A stretch of 64,000 bases of DNA from Zoogloea ramigera (lineage in GTDB: Bacteria > Pseudomonadota > Gammaproteobacteria > Burkholderiales > Rhodocyclaceae): positions 1 to 64,000 of the forward strand of contig NZ_BJNV01000012.1 in the NCBI RefSeq assembly GCF_006539865.1, given 5' to 3'. The notes beneath the pieces are model-generated. The model was not told where the DNA came from, ran no database searches, and saw only the letters and a program-made list of their open reading frames with translations. Of the stretch, positions 17,933 through 29,748 are shown piece by piece. Both the position numbers and the translations under genes were made by a program. Positions within the stretch are counted from its first letter, which is position 1, and each line of letters begins with the position of its first letter.

Positions 17933-20002
17933 ATGAACCGGCACCACGAAACGCCAGGCCAGCCGGATGATGGCCTTCCCCTGCCCGATGAACGGCGTTA
18001 CCGGGAAATGCTCGGCGCCGGGCTGGATCTGCTCGACCAGGGCCTCACGGTGTTCGACGCCGAGTTGCGGATGGTCGCCTGGAACGCGGCCTTCCTGCGC
18101 CTCCTGGATTTCCCCGAATCCCTCGCGCGGCCGGGTGTATCCTTCGAAGACTTCATCTGCTTCAATGCCGAGCGCGGTGACTACGGCCCCGGCGATCCGG
18201 CGCAGCAGGTGGCCGAGCGGGTCGCCCGGGCGCGGAGCTTCCAGCCCCACACCACCGAGCGCATCCGCCCCAACGGGCGCATCCTGTCGATCCGCGGCTT
18301 TCCGCTGCCTCACCAGGGTTTCATCACTGTGTACACCGACGTCACCGAGCAGCGCCGGGCCGCCGAGCAGATCAGCCGCCACCAGGCCGAGCTCGAAGAA
18401 CACATCGCGTCCCGCACCGAAGCCCTGACCCGGGCCAACCGCGAGCTCACCGCCGCCGTCGACAGCAACCGCGCCATCACCCAGGCCCTGCGCCGCAGCG
18501 AGCAGCGCCTGCGCGAGATCACCGACGCCATCCCGGCCGCCATCGCCTACGTCGACAAAGACCGCATCTACCGCTACGCCAACAAGGGCTACGCCGGATG
18601 GTTCGGGTGGACCTCCGAGCAGGTGCCCGGCCACCGGGTGCCGGAGGTCATCGGGCAGGAGCTCTTCGACACCATCTCGGCCGACGTGGACCGGGCCATG
18701 GCCGGCGAGCGGATCAGCTACGAATACCGCCTCACCGGCCGTGACGGCGAGCCCGCCTATGCACGCAGCACCCTGGTGCCCGACCTCGCCCCCGACGGCA
18801 GCGTGCTGGGCTGCTATGTGCACTCCATGGACGTCACCGAGCAGCGGCGCACCCAGGCCGCCCTCGCCCAGGCCCAGAAGATGGAAGCCATCGGCCAGCT
18901 CACCGGCGGCCTCGCCCACGACTTCAACAACATGCTCACGGTGGTCATCGGCAACCTGGTGGCACTCAAAGAGAACCACCCCGACGACCCCCTCACCGAA
19001 AACTTCGTCGAGCCGGCCATGCACGCCGCCAACCGGGGCGCCGAGCTCATCCGCCGCCTGCTCGGCTTTGCCCGCCGCCAGCCCCTCGAACCCGAACCCG
19101 TCGAGGTCAATGAGCTGATCCTCGGCATGTCCAAGCTGATCCGTCGCTCGCTGCCCAGCACCATCGCGGTGTCCACCGCCAGCCGCGAGCCCTGCCTGGT
19201 GGCCATGGTGGACGCCCACCAGCTCGAGAACGCCCTCCTCAACCTGGCCCTCAACGCCCGCGACGCGATGCCCAACGGCGGCGAGCTGCGCATCGAATCG
19301 TCCCTCGAGCACCTCAATGTGCACGCCGCCGCCGACCTCGAAGTCCCCCCCGGCGACTACGTGCAGATCGCCGTCACCGACAACGGCATGGGCATGGACG
19401 GCAGCACCCTGGCGCGGGTCTTCGAGCCCTTCTTCACCACCAAGCAGTTCGGCATGGGCAGCGGCCTGGGAATGTCGATGGTGTATGGCTTCACCAAGCA
19501 GTCGGGCGGCGGCGTGCGCATCCGCAGTCGCCAGGCCCGCGGCACCACGGTGGCCCTGCTGCTGCCGCGCATCGAGGAAGCCGAAACCCAGGCCAGCCTG
19601 CCCGCCGGCCGCCACGTGGCCGCCGCCGACCTGGCCGGCAAGCTGGTGCTGCTGGCTGAGGACGACGCCGACGTGCGCAGCGTGGTGCGCATGCAGCTCT
19701 CCGAGCTGGGCTGCGCGGTGGTCGAGGCCGAGAACGGCTCCGAGGCCGCCGACATGGTCGAGAACATCCCGGCCATCGCCCTCGTCATCTCCGACGTGGT
19801 GATGCCCGGCGCCATGGACGGCCGGGCCCTCGCCCGCTTCGTGCGGCGCTTCCGCCCCGACCTGCCGATGGTGCTGATGAGCGGCTTTGCCGAATCCGAG
19901 TTCCACACCAGCAGCCTCGACCCGGACCACGACCTGCCCCTGCTGGCCAAGCCCTTCTCGCGGGACAAGCTGCTGGCCGCCCTCAGCCCCTTGCGTAACT
20001 GA
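17933..20002 (+). CDS. Soluble hybrid sensor histidine kinase (PAS-PAS-HisKA-HATPase-REC)
   Basis: A 689-residue cytoplasmic kinase. A first PAS-type domain lies in residues 25-140 (ends [10 protein letters not shown]), a coiled-coil linker at 140-190, a second PAS in 190-305 (ends [10 protein letters not shown]), the phospho-acceptor His329 in [14 protein letters not shown], a HATPase domain to about residue 545 ([20 protein letters not shown]), and a C-terminal receiver domain from about 560 with Asp in [10 protein letters not shown]. No membrane segments. It lies 29 bases upstream of an OmpR-type regulator, but no histidine phosphotransfer protein is nearby. The signal is unknown. A minus-strand 860-codon frame across it is shadow. 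Confidence 0.92.
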   Translation: MNRHHETPGQPDDGLPLPDERRYREMLGAGLDLLDQGLTVFDAELRMVAWNAAFLRLLDFPESLARPGVSFEDFICFNAERGDYGPGDPAQQVAERVARARSFQPHTTERIRPNGRILSIRGFPLPHQGFITVYTDVTEQRRAAEQISRHQAELEEHIASRTEALTRANRELTAAVDSNRAITQALRRSEQRLREITDAIPAAIAYVDKDRIYRYANKGYAGWFGWTSEQVPGHRVPEVIGQELFDTISADVDRAMAGERISYEYRLTGRDGEPAYARSTLVPDLAPDGSVLGCYVHSMDVTEQRRTQAALAQAQKMEAIGQLTGGLAHDFNNMLTVVIGNLVALKENHPDDPLTENFVEPAMHAANRGAELIRRLLGFARRQPLEPEPVEVNELILGMSKLIRRSLPSTIAVSTASREPCLVAMVDAHQLENALLNLALNARDAMPNGGELRIESSLEHLNVHAAADLEVPPGDYVQIAVTDNGMGMDGSTLARVFEPFFTTKQFGMGSGLGMSMVYGFTKQSGGGVRIRSRQARGTTVALLLPRIEEAETQASLPAGRHVAAADLAGKLVLLAEDDADVRSVVRMQLSELGCAVVEAENGSEAADMVENIPAIALVISDVVMPGAMDGRALARFVRRFRPDLPMVLMSGFAESEFHTSSLDPDHDLPLLAKPFSRDKLLAALSPLRN

Positions 20003-20031
20003 CCCTTGCGCCGCACCCACACACCCGCCCC

Positions 20032-20751
20032 ATGCCGCCCACCCGCCTCCCCGAACTCATCTACGTCGTCGAAGACGAGATGGCGATCGCCCGGATCATC
20101 GGCGACACCCTCGAGAAATTCGGCTACCGGCACGAAGTCTTCCGCACCGCCGAGGCCCTCTTCCACGGCCTGCGCCACCGGGCGCCCGACCTGGTGATCC
20201 TCGACCTCGGGCTGCCCGACATGGACGGCATGACCGTGCTCCAGCAGATGCGCGGCAAGCACAGCTGCGGGCTGCTCATCGTCACCGGGCGCAGCGACAC
20301 CCACGACCGGGTGATGGGCCTAGAGCTGGGCGCCGACGACTACGTAGTCAAGCCCTTCGAGCCGCGCGAGCTCATCGCCCGGGTGCGCAGCATCCTGCGC
20401 CGCTACCCGGGCCAGGTGGTGCTGCCTGCCGACCCGGCCCAGCGGGTGGCCGAATTCGCCGGCTGGCGATTTGCGCCCGGCAGCAATACCCTCACCAGCC
20501 CCTCCGGCCAGCAGGACACCCTCAGCACCGCCGAAGCCCAGCTGCTGTCGGTGCTGCTGGCCCACCCCAACCACATCCTCACCCGCGAACAGCTCCTCGG
20601 CGGGCGCGACGTCTCCGCGCTGGACCGCAGCATCGACCTGCGCGTCTCCCGCCTGCGCCGCCGCCTCGAGGAAGACCCCCAGCACGCCAAGCTCATCAAG
20701 ACGGTGTACGGCGCCGGCTACCTGCTGGCCGCCACCGTCAGCTGGTCCTGA
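20032..20751 (+). CDS. OmpR/PhoB-family response regulator
   Basis: A receiver domain (residues 10-125: acidic cluster VVEDEMAIA, phospho-acceptor in LVILDLGLPDMDGM, Lys in YVVKPFEP) and a winged-helix transcription domain (150-235; LSTAEAQLLSVLL, RVSRLRRRLEEDP, KTVYGAGYLL). It follows the hybrid kinase by 29 bases on the same strand and is its probable partner. It starts at ATG 20032 without a strong Shine-Dalgarno, which suggests coupling to the kinase. Its targets are unknown. Confidence 0.93.
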   Translation: MPPTRLPELIYVVEDEMAIARIIGDTLEKFGYRHEVFRTAEALFHGLRHRAPDLVILDLGLPDMDGMTVLQQMRGKHSCGLLIVTGRSDTHDRVMGLELGADDYVVKPFEPRELIARVRSILRRYPGQVVLPADPAQRVAEFAGWRFAPGSNTLTSPSGQQDTLSTAEAQLLSVLLAHPNHILTREQLLGGRDVSALDRSIDLRVSRLRRRLEEDPQHAKLIKTVYGAGYLLAATVSWS

Positions 20752-20776
20752 GCCCAGGCACGGGCTTGCGAGTAAT

Positions 20777-23280
<2,504 letters not shown>

Positions 23281-23350
23281 TCCAGCTCAAACTGAGGCCA
23301 GATCTGTGTAAAACCCTGATAGCCCCGCTTTGCCCGTTTGCAAGAATGGG

Positions 23351-23397
23351 TTCGCGGCCCCGGGGGAGGCAGCTCAAGCCGATTCCCGGGCCGCGAA
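23351..23397 (+). promoter_or_regulatory. Long hairpin in the cstA leader
   Basis: TTCGCGGCCC at 23351-23360 pairs perfectly with GGGCCGCGAA at 23388-23397, and the inner CCC/GGG extends the stem past a bulged C. It lies about 130 bases before cstA and 70 after parE. With no T tract it is not a standard terminator; it may be an mRNA structure or part of a Rho-dependent end of parE. The 250-base gap otherwise holds no gene. Confidence 0.5.
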
Positions 23398-23530
23398 GCA
23401 GGTCGACGTCCGACCGTGGGGTAGATCCCGTGCAGCAGCCGAAGCGATATCCATCGCCCCGTAGCACTGCCTCATCCACCTCGCCGGCCGGGCCCGCACC
23501 TGCGCATCCCCAACAAAAAGCGAGGTAATC

Positions 23531-25591
23531 ATGAACTCCATACAGCGGCATCTGGGATGGGCGGCAGTCGCCATCCTGGGGGCCGGCGCCCTCGGCGTCG
23601 TCGCCCTCAACCGTGGTGAAAGCATCAACGCCCTGTGGCTGGTCGTCGCGGCCGTCTGCGTCTATCTCATCGCCTACCGCTACTACAGCCTCTTCATCGC
23701 CGACAAGGTGATGGAGCTCGACCCCACCCGGATGACCCCGGCCCATCGCCACAACGACGGGCTCGACTACGTCCCCACCAACAAGTACGTGCTGTTCGGC
23801 CACCACTTCGCCGCCATCGCCGGCGCCGGCCCGCTGGTCGGCCCGGTGCTCGCGGCCCAGATGGGCTACCTGCCGGGCATGCTGTGGATCCTCGCCGGCG
23901 TGGTGTTTGCCGGCGCGGTGCAGGATTTCATGATCCTCTTCATCTCCACCCGCCGCGACGGGCGCTCCCTGGGCGACCTGATCAAGTCCGAGCTCGGCCC
24001 CATCCCCGGCGTGATCGCCCTGTTCGGCACCTTCATGATCATGGTCATCATCCTCGCGGTGCTGGCGCTGATCGTCGTGAAGGCCCTGGCCGAATCGCCG
24101 TGGGGCATGTTCACGGTGGCCGCCACCATCCCCATCGCGCTGCTGATGGGTGTTTACAGCCGCTACATCCGCCCGGGCCGCATCGGCGAGATGTCGCTGA
24201 TCGGCTTCGTGCTGCTGATGGCCTCGATCATCTACGGCGGCGACATCGCCGCCAGCGAGACCTGGGGCCCGCTGTTCACCTTCGACGGCAAGCAGCTCAC
24301 CTGGCTCCTGATCGGCTACGGCTTCATCGCCTCGGTGCTGCCGGTGTGGCTGCTGCTGGCGCCGCGCGACTACCTGTCCACCTTCCTCAAGATCGGCACC
24401 ATCGTGGGCCTCGCGATCGGCATCGCCATCGTCGCACCCACCCTGCAGATGCCGGCCTTCACCAAGTTCATCGACGGCACCGGCCCGGTGTGGTCCGGCA
24501 GCCTGTTCCCCTTCCTGTTCATCACCATCGCCTGCGGCGCCGTGTCCGGCTTCCATGCGCTGATCTCCTCCGGCACCACGCCCAAGCTCCTCGACAACGA
24601 GAAGCACGCCCGCATGATCGGCTACGGCGGGATGCTGATGGAGTCCTTCGTGGCGATGATGGCCCTGGTGGCCGCCTCGGTGATCGAGCCGGGCGTGTAC
24701 TTCGCGATGAACAGCCCGGCCGCGGTGATCGGCAAGACCGCCGAAAGCGCCGCCCTGGCGATCTCCCAGTGGGGCTTCGTGGTCACCCCCGAGATGCTGC
24801 TGCAGACCGCCCAGGACGTGGGCGAGAAGACCATCATCTCCCGCGCCGGCGGCGCCCCGACCCTGGCCGTCGGCATGGCCCACATCCTCTCCAGCGCCCT
24901 CGGCGGCAAGGCGATGATGGCCTTCTGGTACCACTTCGCGATCCTCTTCGAGGCGCTGTTCATCCTGACTGCGGTGGACGCCGGCACCCGCGCCGGGCGC
25001 TTCATGCTGCAGGACCTGCTCGGCACCTTCGTGCCCTCGATGCGCAAGATGGACTCCATCTTCGCCAGCCTGGTGGCCACCGGCCTGTGCGTGGCGGCCT
25101 GGGGCTACTTCCTGTACCAGGGCGTGGTCGACCCGCTGGGCGGCATCAACACCCTGTGGCCGCTGTTCGGCATCGCCAACCAGATGCTGGCCGGCGTGGC
25201 GCTGACCCTCGCCACCGTGGTGCTGTTCAAGATGAAGCGCCAGCGCTTCGCCTGGGTCACCGTGGTGCCTACCATCTGGCTGCTGCTGTGCACCCTCACC
25301 GCCGGCTGGCAGAAGGTCTTCCACGACAACCCGAAGATCGGCTTCCTGGCCAACGCCAACAAGTACCAGGCCGCCGTCGACAAGGGCGAGCTGCTGGCCC
25401 CGGCCAAATCCATGGAGCAAATGCACCAGATCATCACCAACAACTACGTGGACGCGGCCCTCTCGGCGCTCTTCATCCTGCTGGTGCTGAGCATCCTGGC
25501 CTACGCCATCCCGGCCTGCCGGCGCGCGCTCTCCAACAACAAGCCGACCACGCTCGAGACCCCCTTCGAGCCGATGCCGGCCAGCCGCTGA
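23531..25591 (+). CDS. cstA: Carbon starvation protein A (CstA-family transporter)
   Basis: A large inner-membrane transporter of the CstA family; E. coli CstA and BtsT take up peptides or pyruvate. The 686 residues contain about 16 to 18 hydrophobic segments and the conserved N-terminal region [20 protein letters not shown] followed by [15 protein letters not shown]. Start ATG at 23531, with AGCGAGG upstream. It is followed 10 bases later by its usual small partner, YbdD. Substrate cannot be decided from sequence. Confidence 0.95.
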   Translation: MNSIQRHLGWAAVAILGAGALGVVALNRGESINALWLVVAAVCVYLIAYRYYSLFIADKVMELDPTRMTPAHRHNDGLDYVPTNKYVLFGHHFAAIAGAGPLVGPVLAAQMGYLPGMLWILAGVVFAGAVQDFMILFISTRRDGRSLGDLIKSELGPIPGVIALFGTFMIMVIILAVLALIVVKALAESPWGMFTVAATIPIALLMGVYSRYIRPGRIGEMSLIGFVLLMASIIYGGDIAASETWGPLFTFDGKQLTWLLIGYGFIASVLPVWLLLAPRDYLSTFLKIGTIVGLAIGIAIVAPTLQMPAFTKFIDGTGPVWSGSLFPFLFITIACGAVSGFHALISSGTTPKLLDNEKHARMIGYGGMLMESFVAMMALVAASVIEPGVYFAMNSPAAVIGKTAESAALAISQWGFVVTPEMLLQTAQDVGEKTIISRAGGAPTLAVGMAHILSSALGGKAMMAFWYHFAILFEALFILTAVDAGTRAGRFMLQDLLGTFVPSMRKMDSIFASLVATGLCVAAWGYFLYQGVVDPLGGINTLWPLFGIANQMLAGVALTLATVVLFKMKRQRFAWVTVVPTIWLLLCTLTAGWQKVFHDNPKIGFLANANKYQAAVDKGELLAPAKSMEQMHQIITNNYVDAALSALFILLVLSILAYAIPACRRALSNNKPTTLETPFEPMPASR

Positions 25592-25601
25592 GGCCACCCA
25601 G

Positions 25602-25805
25602 GTGTTCTCCGACCTCGCCCGCGTAGGCAAGTACCTCGGCCAGGCCGCCCGCCTGATGGTGGGCATGCCCGACTACGACGCCTACGTGCAGCACATGCGC
25701 CTCACCCACCCGGACAAGGAAGTCATGAGCTACGAAGCCTTCTTCCGGGAGCGCCAGGAGGCCCGCTACGGCGGCGGCGACGGCCGCCCCGGGCGCTGCT
25801 GCTGA
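25602..25805 (+). CDS. YbdD/YjiX family small protein
   Basis: A 67-residue protein with the family pattern: [21 protein letters not shown], then [25 protein letters not shown]. YbdD-type proteins are encoded after cstA or btsT and have been reported to be needed for pyruvate uptake by BtsT. GTG start at 25602. A terminator follows, closing the cstA-ybdD operon. Confidence 0.92.
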   Translation: MFSDLARVGKYLGQAARLMVGMPDYDAYVQHMRLTHPDKEVMSYEAFFRERQEARYGGGDGRPGRCC

Positions 25806-25828
25806 AGCCGGTTGTTCACCACCCCCAC

Positions 25829-25866
25829 AAAGCCCGCATGTGCGCCAACGCGCCTGCGGGCTTTTT
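25829..25866 (+). terminator. Terminator after cstA-ybdD
   Basis: AAAGCCCGCA pairs with TGCGGGCTTT around a 16-base loop and runs into a T tract at 25862-25866. It lies 24 bases after the ybdD stop. Confidence 0.85.
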
Positions 25867-25897
25867 CCCTCTGCTCCCCCCATCAGCACGAGCCTGA

Positions 25898-26623
25898 ATG
25901 CAAAACCTGACCGACACCCCACCCTCCATGCACAGCCTGCGCGACGGCTACACCGCTGTCGTGCTCGGCGCCAGTGGTGCTCTCGGCGCGGCCTGCCTGC
26001 ACCACCTCGAAGCCGACCCGCGCTGCGCCAGGGTGGTCGGCCTGTCGAGGCGCAGCACCCCCGCCCTGGTGCTCGAAGACGAAACCAGCATGGCGCGCTG
26101 TGCGGCATACCTGCGCGAACATGCGCCCGTGCATCTCGTCGTGGATGCCACCGGTGCGCTCAGCATCGATGGCCGGGGGCCCGAAAAGCGCCTCGCCGAC
26201 CTGGACGGCGACACGCTGCTGCGCGCCATGCAGATCAACGCGACGGGCCCCATGCTGGCCATGAAGCACCTGCTGCCGCTGCTCGCCAGGCAAGAGCGTG
26301 TGATCTGGGCCAAGCTGTCGGCCCGCGTCGGCAGCATCGAGGACAACCACAAGGGTGGCTGGTATGCCTATCGGGCGTCCAAGGCCGCCCTCAACATGCT
26401 GCTGCAGACGGCCGCCATCGAGACTGCGCGGCAGCGCCCGCTGGCGGTGATAGCCGCCCTGCAGCCCGGCACCGTGCGCTCCCGGCTGAGCCAGCCCTTC
26501 GTCGGTGACGACGGGCTACTGCCCGATAAGTCCGCCCGGCGCCTGCTCGGCGTCATCGACGGCCTGCCCGCGGATGGCCGCGCGCACTTCGTCGATCATC
26601 TGGGCAAGCACATCCCCTGGTGA
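25898..26623 (+). CDS. SDR-family oxidoreductase (C-factor-like)
   Basis: A short-chain dehydrogenase/reductase fold of 241 residues. The dinucleotide motif is VVLGASGALGAAC (residues 21-33), Asn in QINATGPM and the catalytic YxxxK in YAYRASKAALNML are visible, and the C-terminal HFVDHLGKHIPW resembles the CsgA/C-factor subgroup that includes YdfG-like NAD(P)-binding proteins. Substrate unknown. Start ATG at 25898, after the ybdD terminator, so a separate transcript. Confidence 0.85.
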   Translation: MQNLTDTPPSMHSLRDGYTAVVLGASGALGAACLHHLEADPRCARVVGLSRRSTPALVLEDETSMARCAAYLREHAPVHLVVDATGALSIDGRGPEKRLADLDGDTLLRAMQINATGPMLAMKHLLPLLARQERVIWAKLSARVGSIEDNHKGGWYAYRASKAALNMLLQTAAIETARQRPLAVIAALQPGTVRSRLSQPFVGDDGLLPDKSARRLLGVIDGLPADGRAHFVDHLGKHIPW

Positions 26624-26755
26624 GCCCGGGCTCGCCCGACAACTCCGCTGGCTGGCGGCCATCAGCGCCGAGCCGTGACCGGTTTACATGCCACACTGCG
26701 GGCCGCGCTCCGCTCTCCGCTCTCCAACTACCGACTTCCCCTTCCCGACCGCACC

Positions 26756-27799
26756 ATGCCCAGCGCCAACCCCCTCGCCATCCCCCGCCCGCCGATCCGC
26801 GCCACCATCCTCACCGGCTTCCTGGGTGCAGGCAAGACCACCCTCCTCAACCGCTACCTCGCCACCCAGCCGGCCCGGCGGGTCGCGGTGCTCGAGAACG
26901 AGTTCGGCGCGGTGGGCATCGACGGCGGCCTGATCGCCGGCTCCCCCGCCGTCGAGGTGGTCGAGCTGGCCAACGGCTGCATCTGCTGCAGCGTGCGGGG
27001 TGAGCTCTCCGCCGCCCTCACCGACCTCGCCGACCGGCGCGACCGGGGCGCGCTCGACTTCGACCAGCTCGTCATCGAGACCACCGGCCTCGCCGACCCG
27101 GCCCCGGTGGCCCAGGCCTTCTTCGTGGACGAGGGCGTGCGCGAGCGCTACGAGCTGGATGGCATCCTGGTCGTCGTCGATGCCGTCCACGCCGAGCGCC
27201 AGCTGAATGAAAACCGCGTCGCCGCCGCCCAGATCGGCTTCGCCGACCGGGTGCTGCTGACCAAGACCGAGGGACTCGGCGCCGACACCCTGGCGGCCCT
27301 CGAGGCCCGCCTCGCCCGCATCAACCTGCGCGTGCCCGTCGCCCTGGTGCCGAGCAAGCCGGCCGAGCTGGCCGCGCTGTTTGCGCTGGACGCCTTCGTG
27401 CTCTCGGATGTGGTCGAGCAGAGCCCCGGCTTCCTGACCAAGGAGAGCCCCAGCGGCCTCTCCCGGGGCGGCGGCGATTTCCGCAGCTTCGTCCGCCACG
27501 ACGACGACATCGCCTCGCTGGTGCTGCACCACCCGGGCGAGGTGGATGTGGGGCTGATGGGCAGCTTCGTCGAGGAGCTGCTGCTGAAGAACGGCAACGA
27601 CATGCTGCGCTACAAGGGCATCCTCGCCGTGCGCGGCGAGGCCCGGCGGCTGGTGTTCCAGGGCGTGCACCGCATCACCGGCTTCGACTACGGCCGCGAC
27701 TGGGCAGACGGCGAGGCTCGCGAGACCACCATCGTCATCATCGGCCGGCGCCTCGACGAGGCCGCCATCCGCGCCGGCTTCCAGCTGGCCTGCCGCTGA
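26756..27799 (+). CDS. CobW/CobN-type GTPase (COG0523 metallochaperone family)
   Basis: G3E-family GTPase of 347 residues. Walker A is [13 protein letters not shown] near residue 20, the metal-binding CxCC motif is in [12 protein letters not shown] (about residue 65), Walker B/switch lies in [13 protein letters not shown], and the guanine-specificity region is [13 protein letters not shown]-terminal CobW domain ([20 protein letters not shown]) follows. YjiA/ZNG-type members deliver zinc or other metals; the client protein is not evident here. The ATG at 26756 is chosen because the upstream extension to 26675 is not conserved-looking. Confidence 0.9.
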   Translation: MPSANPLAIPRPPIRATILTGFLGAGKTTLLNRYLATQPARRVAVLENEFGAVGIDGGLIAGSPAVEVVELANGCICCSVRGELSAALTDLADRRDRGALDFDQLVIETTGLADPAPVAQAFFVDEGVRERYELDGILVVVDAVHAERQLNENRVAAAQIGFADRVLLTKTEGLGADTLAALEARLARINLRVPVALVPSKPAELAALFALDAFVLSDVVEQSPGFLTKESPSGLSRGGGDFRSFVRHDDDIASLVLHHPGEVDVGLMGSFVEELLLKNGNDMLRYKGILAVRGEARRLVFQGVHRITGFDYGRDWADGEARETTIVIIGRRLDEAAIRAGFQLACR

Positions 27800-27846
27800 G
27801 GCCCGCACCGCGCCCCTGTCCTGGCTGTGGGGCGATGAAGCGCGAG

Positions 27847-27894
27847 GTGGGGGCGATAGATGGGGGCGATATGTGGGGGCGACTTCGGTCACCC
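27847..27894. repeat. GGGGGCGA direct repeats ending in a diverged 18-bp palindrome
   Basis: TGGGGGCGA occurs three times at 13-14-base spacing and leads into GGGCGACTTCGGTCACCC at 27877-27894, a copy with two mismatches of the 18-bp palindrome at 13677. It lies between the convergent CobW and isochorismatase genes. Confidence 0.5.
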
Positions 27895-27935
27895 GCCGAG
27901 GTGGAGCCGTCAATCCGACTCCGCCGCCAGCCGCA

Positions 27936-28538
27936 TCAGGCGTCGGGCAGCGCCGCCGCGTCGGGGACGACGACGGCAAACAGATCGCCCAGGGCCGCCA
28001 GGCTGGCGGCCTGCAGCGTTGCCGCCGGGACGATGTTGCCCTGCGGATCGGCCAGGTCGCGGGTGGCGGTCGCGCTGGCCACGACGGTGGGCGCGAAGCC
28101 GAGGTTGAAGGCGCCGCGGGTGGTCGAATTGACGCACATGTGGGTCATGAAGCCGACGAAAACAACGTTCTGGCGCCCGGTGGCCTTCAGCTGCGCCTCG
28201 AGGTCGGTGCCGACGAAGGAGTTGGGATAGTGCTTGACGATCACCGGCTCGTCGGCGGCCGGGGCGACCTTGTCGGCGATGGCGCCGATCGGGGCACGCA
28301 CGTCGTACGGGGTACCCGGGCCGGCGTCGTGCTGGATGTGGATGACCGGGACACCGAGCCGGCGGGCGCGGGCGAGCACGGCGGCGGCTTCGTCGAGGGC
28401 GGCCTCGACCCCGCTGAGGGCCATGACGCCCTCCCGGTAGGTGTTCTGGCAGTCGATCAGGACCAGCACGGACTCGGCCAGCGGGGCAGGCGTGGCGGGC
28501 AGGCCGCTGAGGTTGCGCAGGGTGATGGGGTTGGGCAT
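27936..28538 (-). CDS. Isochorismatase-family cysteine hydrolase
   Basis: A 200-residue hydrolase with the family triad: Asp in VLVLIDCQNTY, Lys in EPVIVKHYPNSFVGT and nucleophilic Cys in GFMTHMCVNSTTRGA. Members hydrolyse amides or vinyl ethers (nicotinamidase, N-carbamoyl hydrolases, isochorismatase); the specific substrate is not readable. The ATG at 28538 fits the family length; the frame continues upstream into the promoter region. It is divergent from the LysR gene with about 60 bases between starts, which suggests LysR control. Confidence 0.88.
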   Translation of the reverse strand: MPNPITLRNLSGLPATPAPLAESVLVLIDCQNTYREGVMALSGVEAALDEAAAVLARARRLGVPVIHIQHDAGPGTPYDVRAPIGAIADKVAPAADEPVIVKHYPNSFVGTDLEAQLKATGRQNVVFVGFMTHMCVNSTTRGAFNLGFAPTVVASATATRDLADPQGNIVPAATLQAASLAALGDLFAVVVPDAAALPDA

Positions 28539-28600
28539 GATGCGGCGTCCTGTGGGCTTGGAAAAGACGCTCAGCATAGACGCGGCGCAGCCTCGGCGAT

Positions 28601-29515
28601 ATGGATATTCCTGCAATGCTCCCCTGCAATTCTGCAAGCACGCCCGACTGGAACGACGTGCGCTACGCCGTCGTGATCGCCCGCTGCGGCTCGCTGGCTG
28701 CCGCGTCACGCCAGCTCGGCGTCGATCAGACGACCGTGGCCCGCCGCCTGCGGGCCCTCGAAGCCTGCCTGGGTACGCCGCTGTTCGAGCGGCTCCGGGG
28801 CCAGCTCACACCCACACCGATGGGTGAGGAGCTGCTGGCCCGCGGCCAGCGCATGGAGGCCGAAGTCGCCGCCCTGTGCCATCTCGTCACCGATCGCCAG
28901 GCCCAGCTGAAGGGCGTGGTGCGGATCACCGCGGTGGACGCCCTGGCCGCCCACTACCTCGCCCGCCAGCTGGCCGATCTGCGGAGCCGTTACCCCGAGC
29001 TGGTCATCGAGATCATCGCCAGCAGCAAGTCCCTCGACCTCGTGCGGCGGGAAGCCGACATCGCCGTGCGCCTGGCCCGCCCGGCCGACGGCGACCTGGT
29101 GGTGCGTTGCCTGGGCCGCCTCGCCTACGGCGTGTATGGCCCCGAGAAGCCGCTGCTGTGTTCATCCTGGCAGACCGCACCGTGGGTGGGCTACGAGCGC
29201 GCCCTCGACCAGCTGCCCGAGATGTGCTGGCTGTCGGAGCAGGTCGGCCAGCACAACGTGACGTTTCGCTGCAACAACATCGACGCGCTGGCCAACGCGG
29301 TGGCGGACGGCCTCGGGCTGGGCATCCTGCCGTGCCTGGTCGGCAGCCAGCACCCGGGGCTGCGCTGCCTGTCCGGCGATCAGGCCGTGCTCAGCCGCGA
29401 GATCTGGCTGGTGCTGCCCCGGGAGCTGCGTGACGTGCCCCGCGTCCGCGTCGTCGGCGACTGGCTGATCGAACGCTTCCGCCGCGACGAGACGCGCTTC
29501 TCTCGAACCGCCTGA
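28601..29515 (+). CDS. LysR-family transcriptional regulator
   Basis: The N-terminal winged helix is clear (DWNDVRYAVVIARCGSLAAA, then GVDQTTVARRLRALE, TPLFER), followed by a LysR substrate-binding domain (VRITAVDALAAHYLARQL; final ~200 residues). 304 residues from ATG 28601; an ATG at 28616 is also possible. It probably controls the divergent isochorismatase-family gene; this is inferred from the shared 60-base intergenic region. Confidence 0.9.
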   Translation: MDIPAMLPCNSASTPDWNDVRYAVVIARCGSLAAASRQLGVDQTTVARRLRALEACLGTPLFERLRGQLTPTPMGEELLARGQRMEAEVAALCHLVTDRQAQLKGVVRITAVDALAAHYLARQLADLRSRYPELVIEIIASSKSLDLVRREADIAVRLARPADGDLVVRCLGRLAYGVYGPEKPLLCSSWQTAPWVGYERALDQLPEMCWLSEQVGQHNVTFRCNNIDALANAVADGLGLGILPCLVGSQHPGLRCLSGDQAVLSREIWLVLPRELRDVPRVRVVGDWLIERFRRDETRFSRTA

Positions 29516-29748
29516 CGCGGGCCTAAGCCGCCCATCGCCCACATCACCCCCCTGACCTGAGCTGTCAGCCTCCGCGGCCAGATAGCCGCCCTCCGGGGCT
29601 GGCTTACCCCCTCCCGGCACTCTCCCCGCGCCCCGCCGCCCCGCGCGCACCCCGCGCTTGTGGTATTTTTGCGCCCTGTTTTTCCGCACACCCCCGGCGC
29701 GCCCCAGAGCGCGCCCGCAACCCCGGCGGCCCCGCGCCGCCCGCAGCC

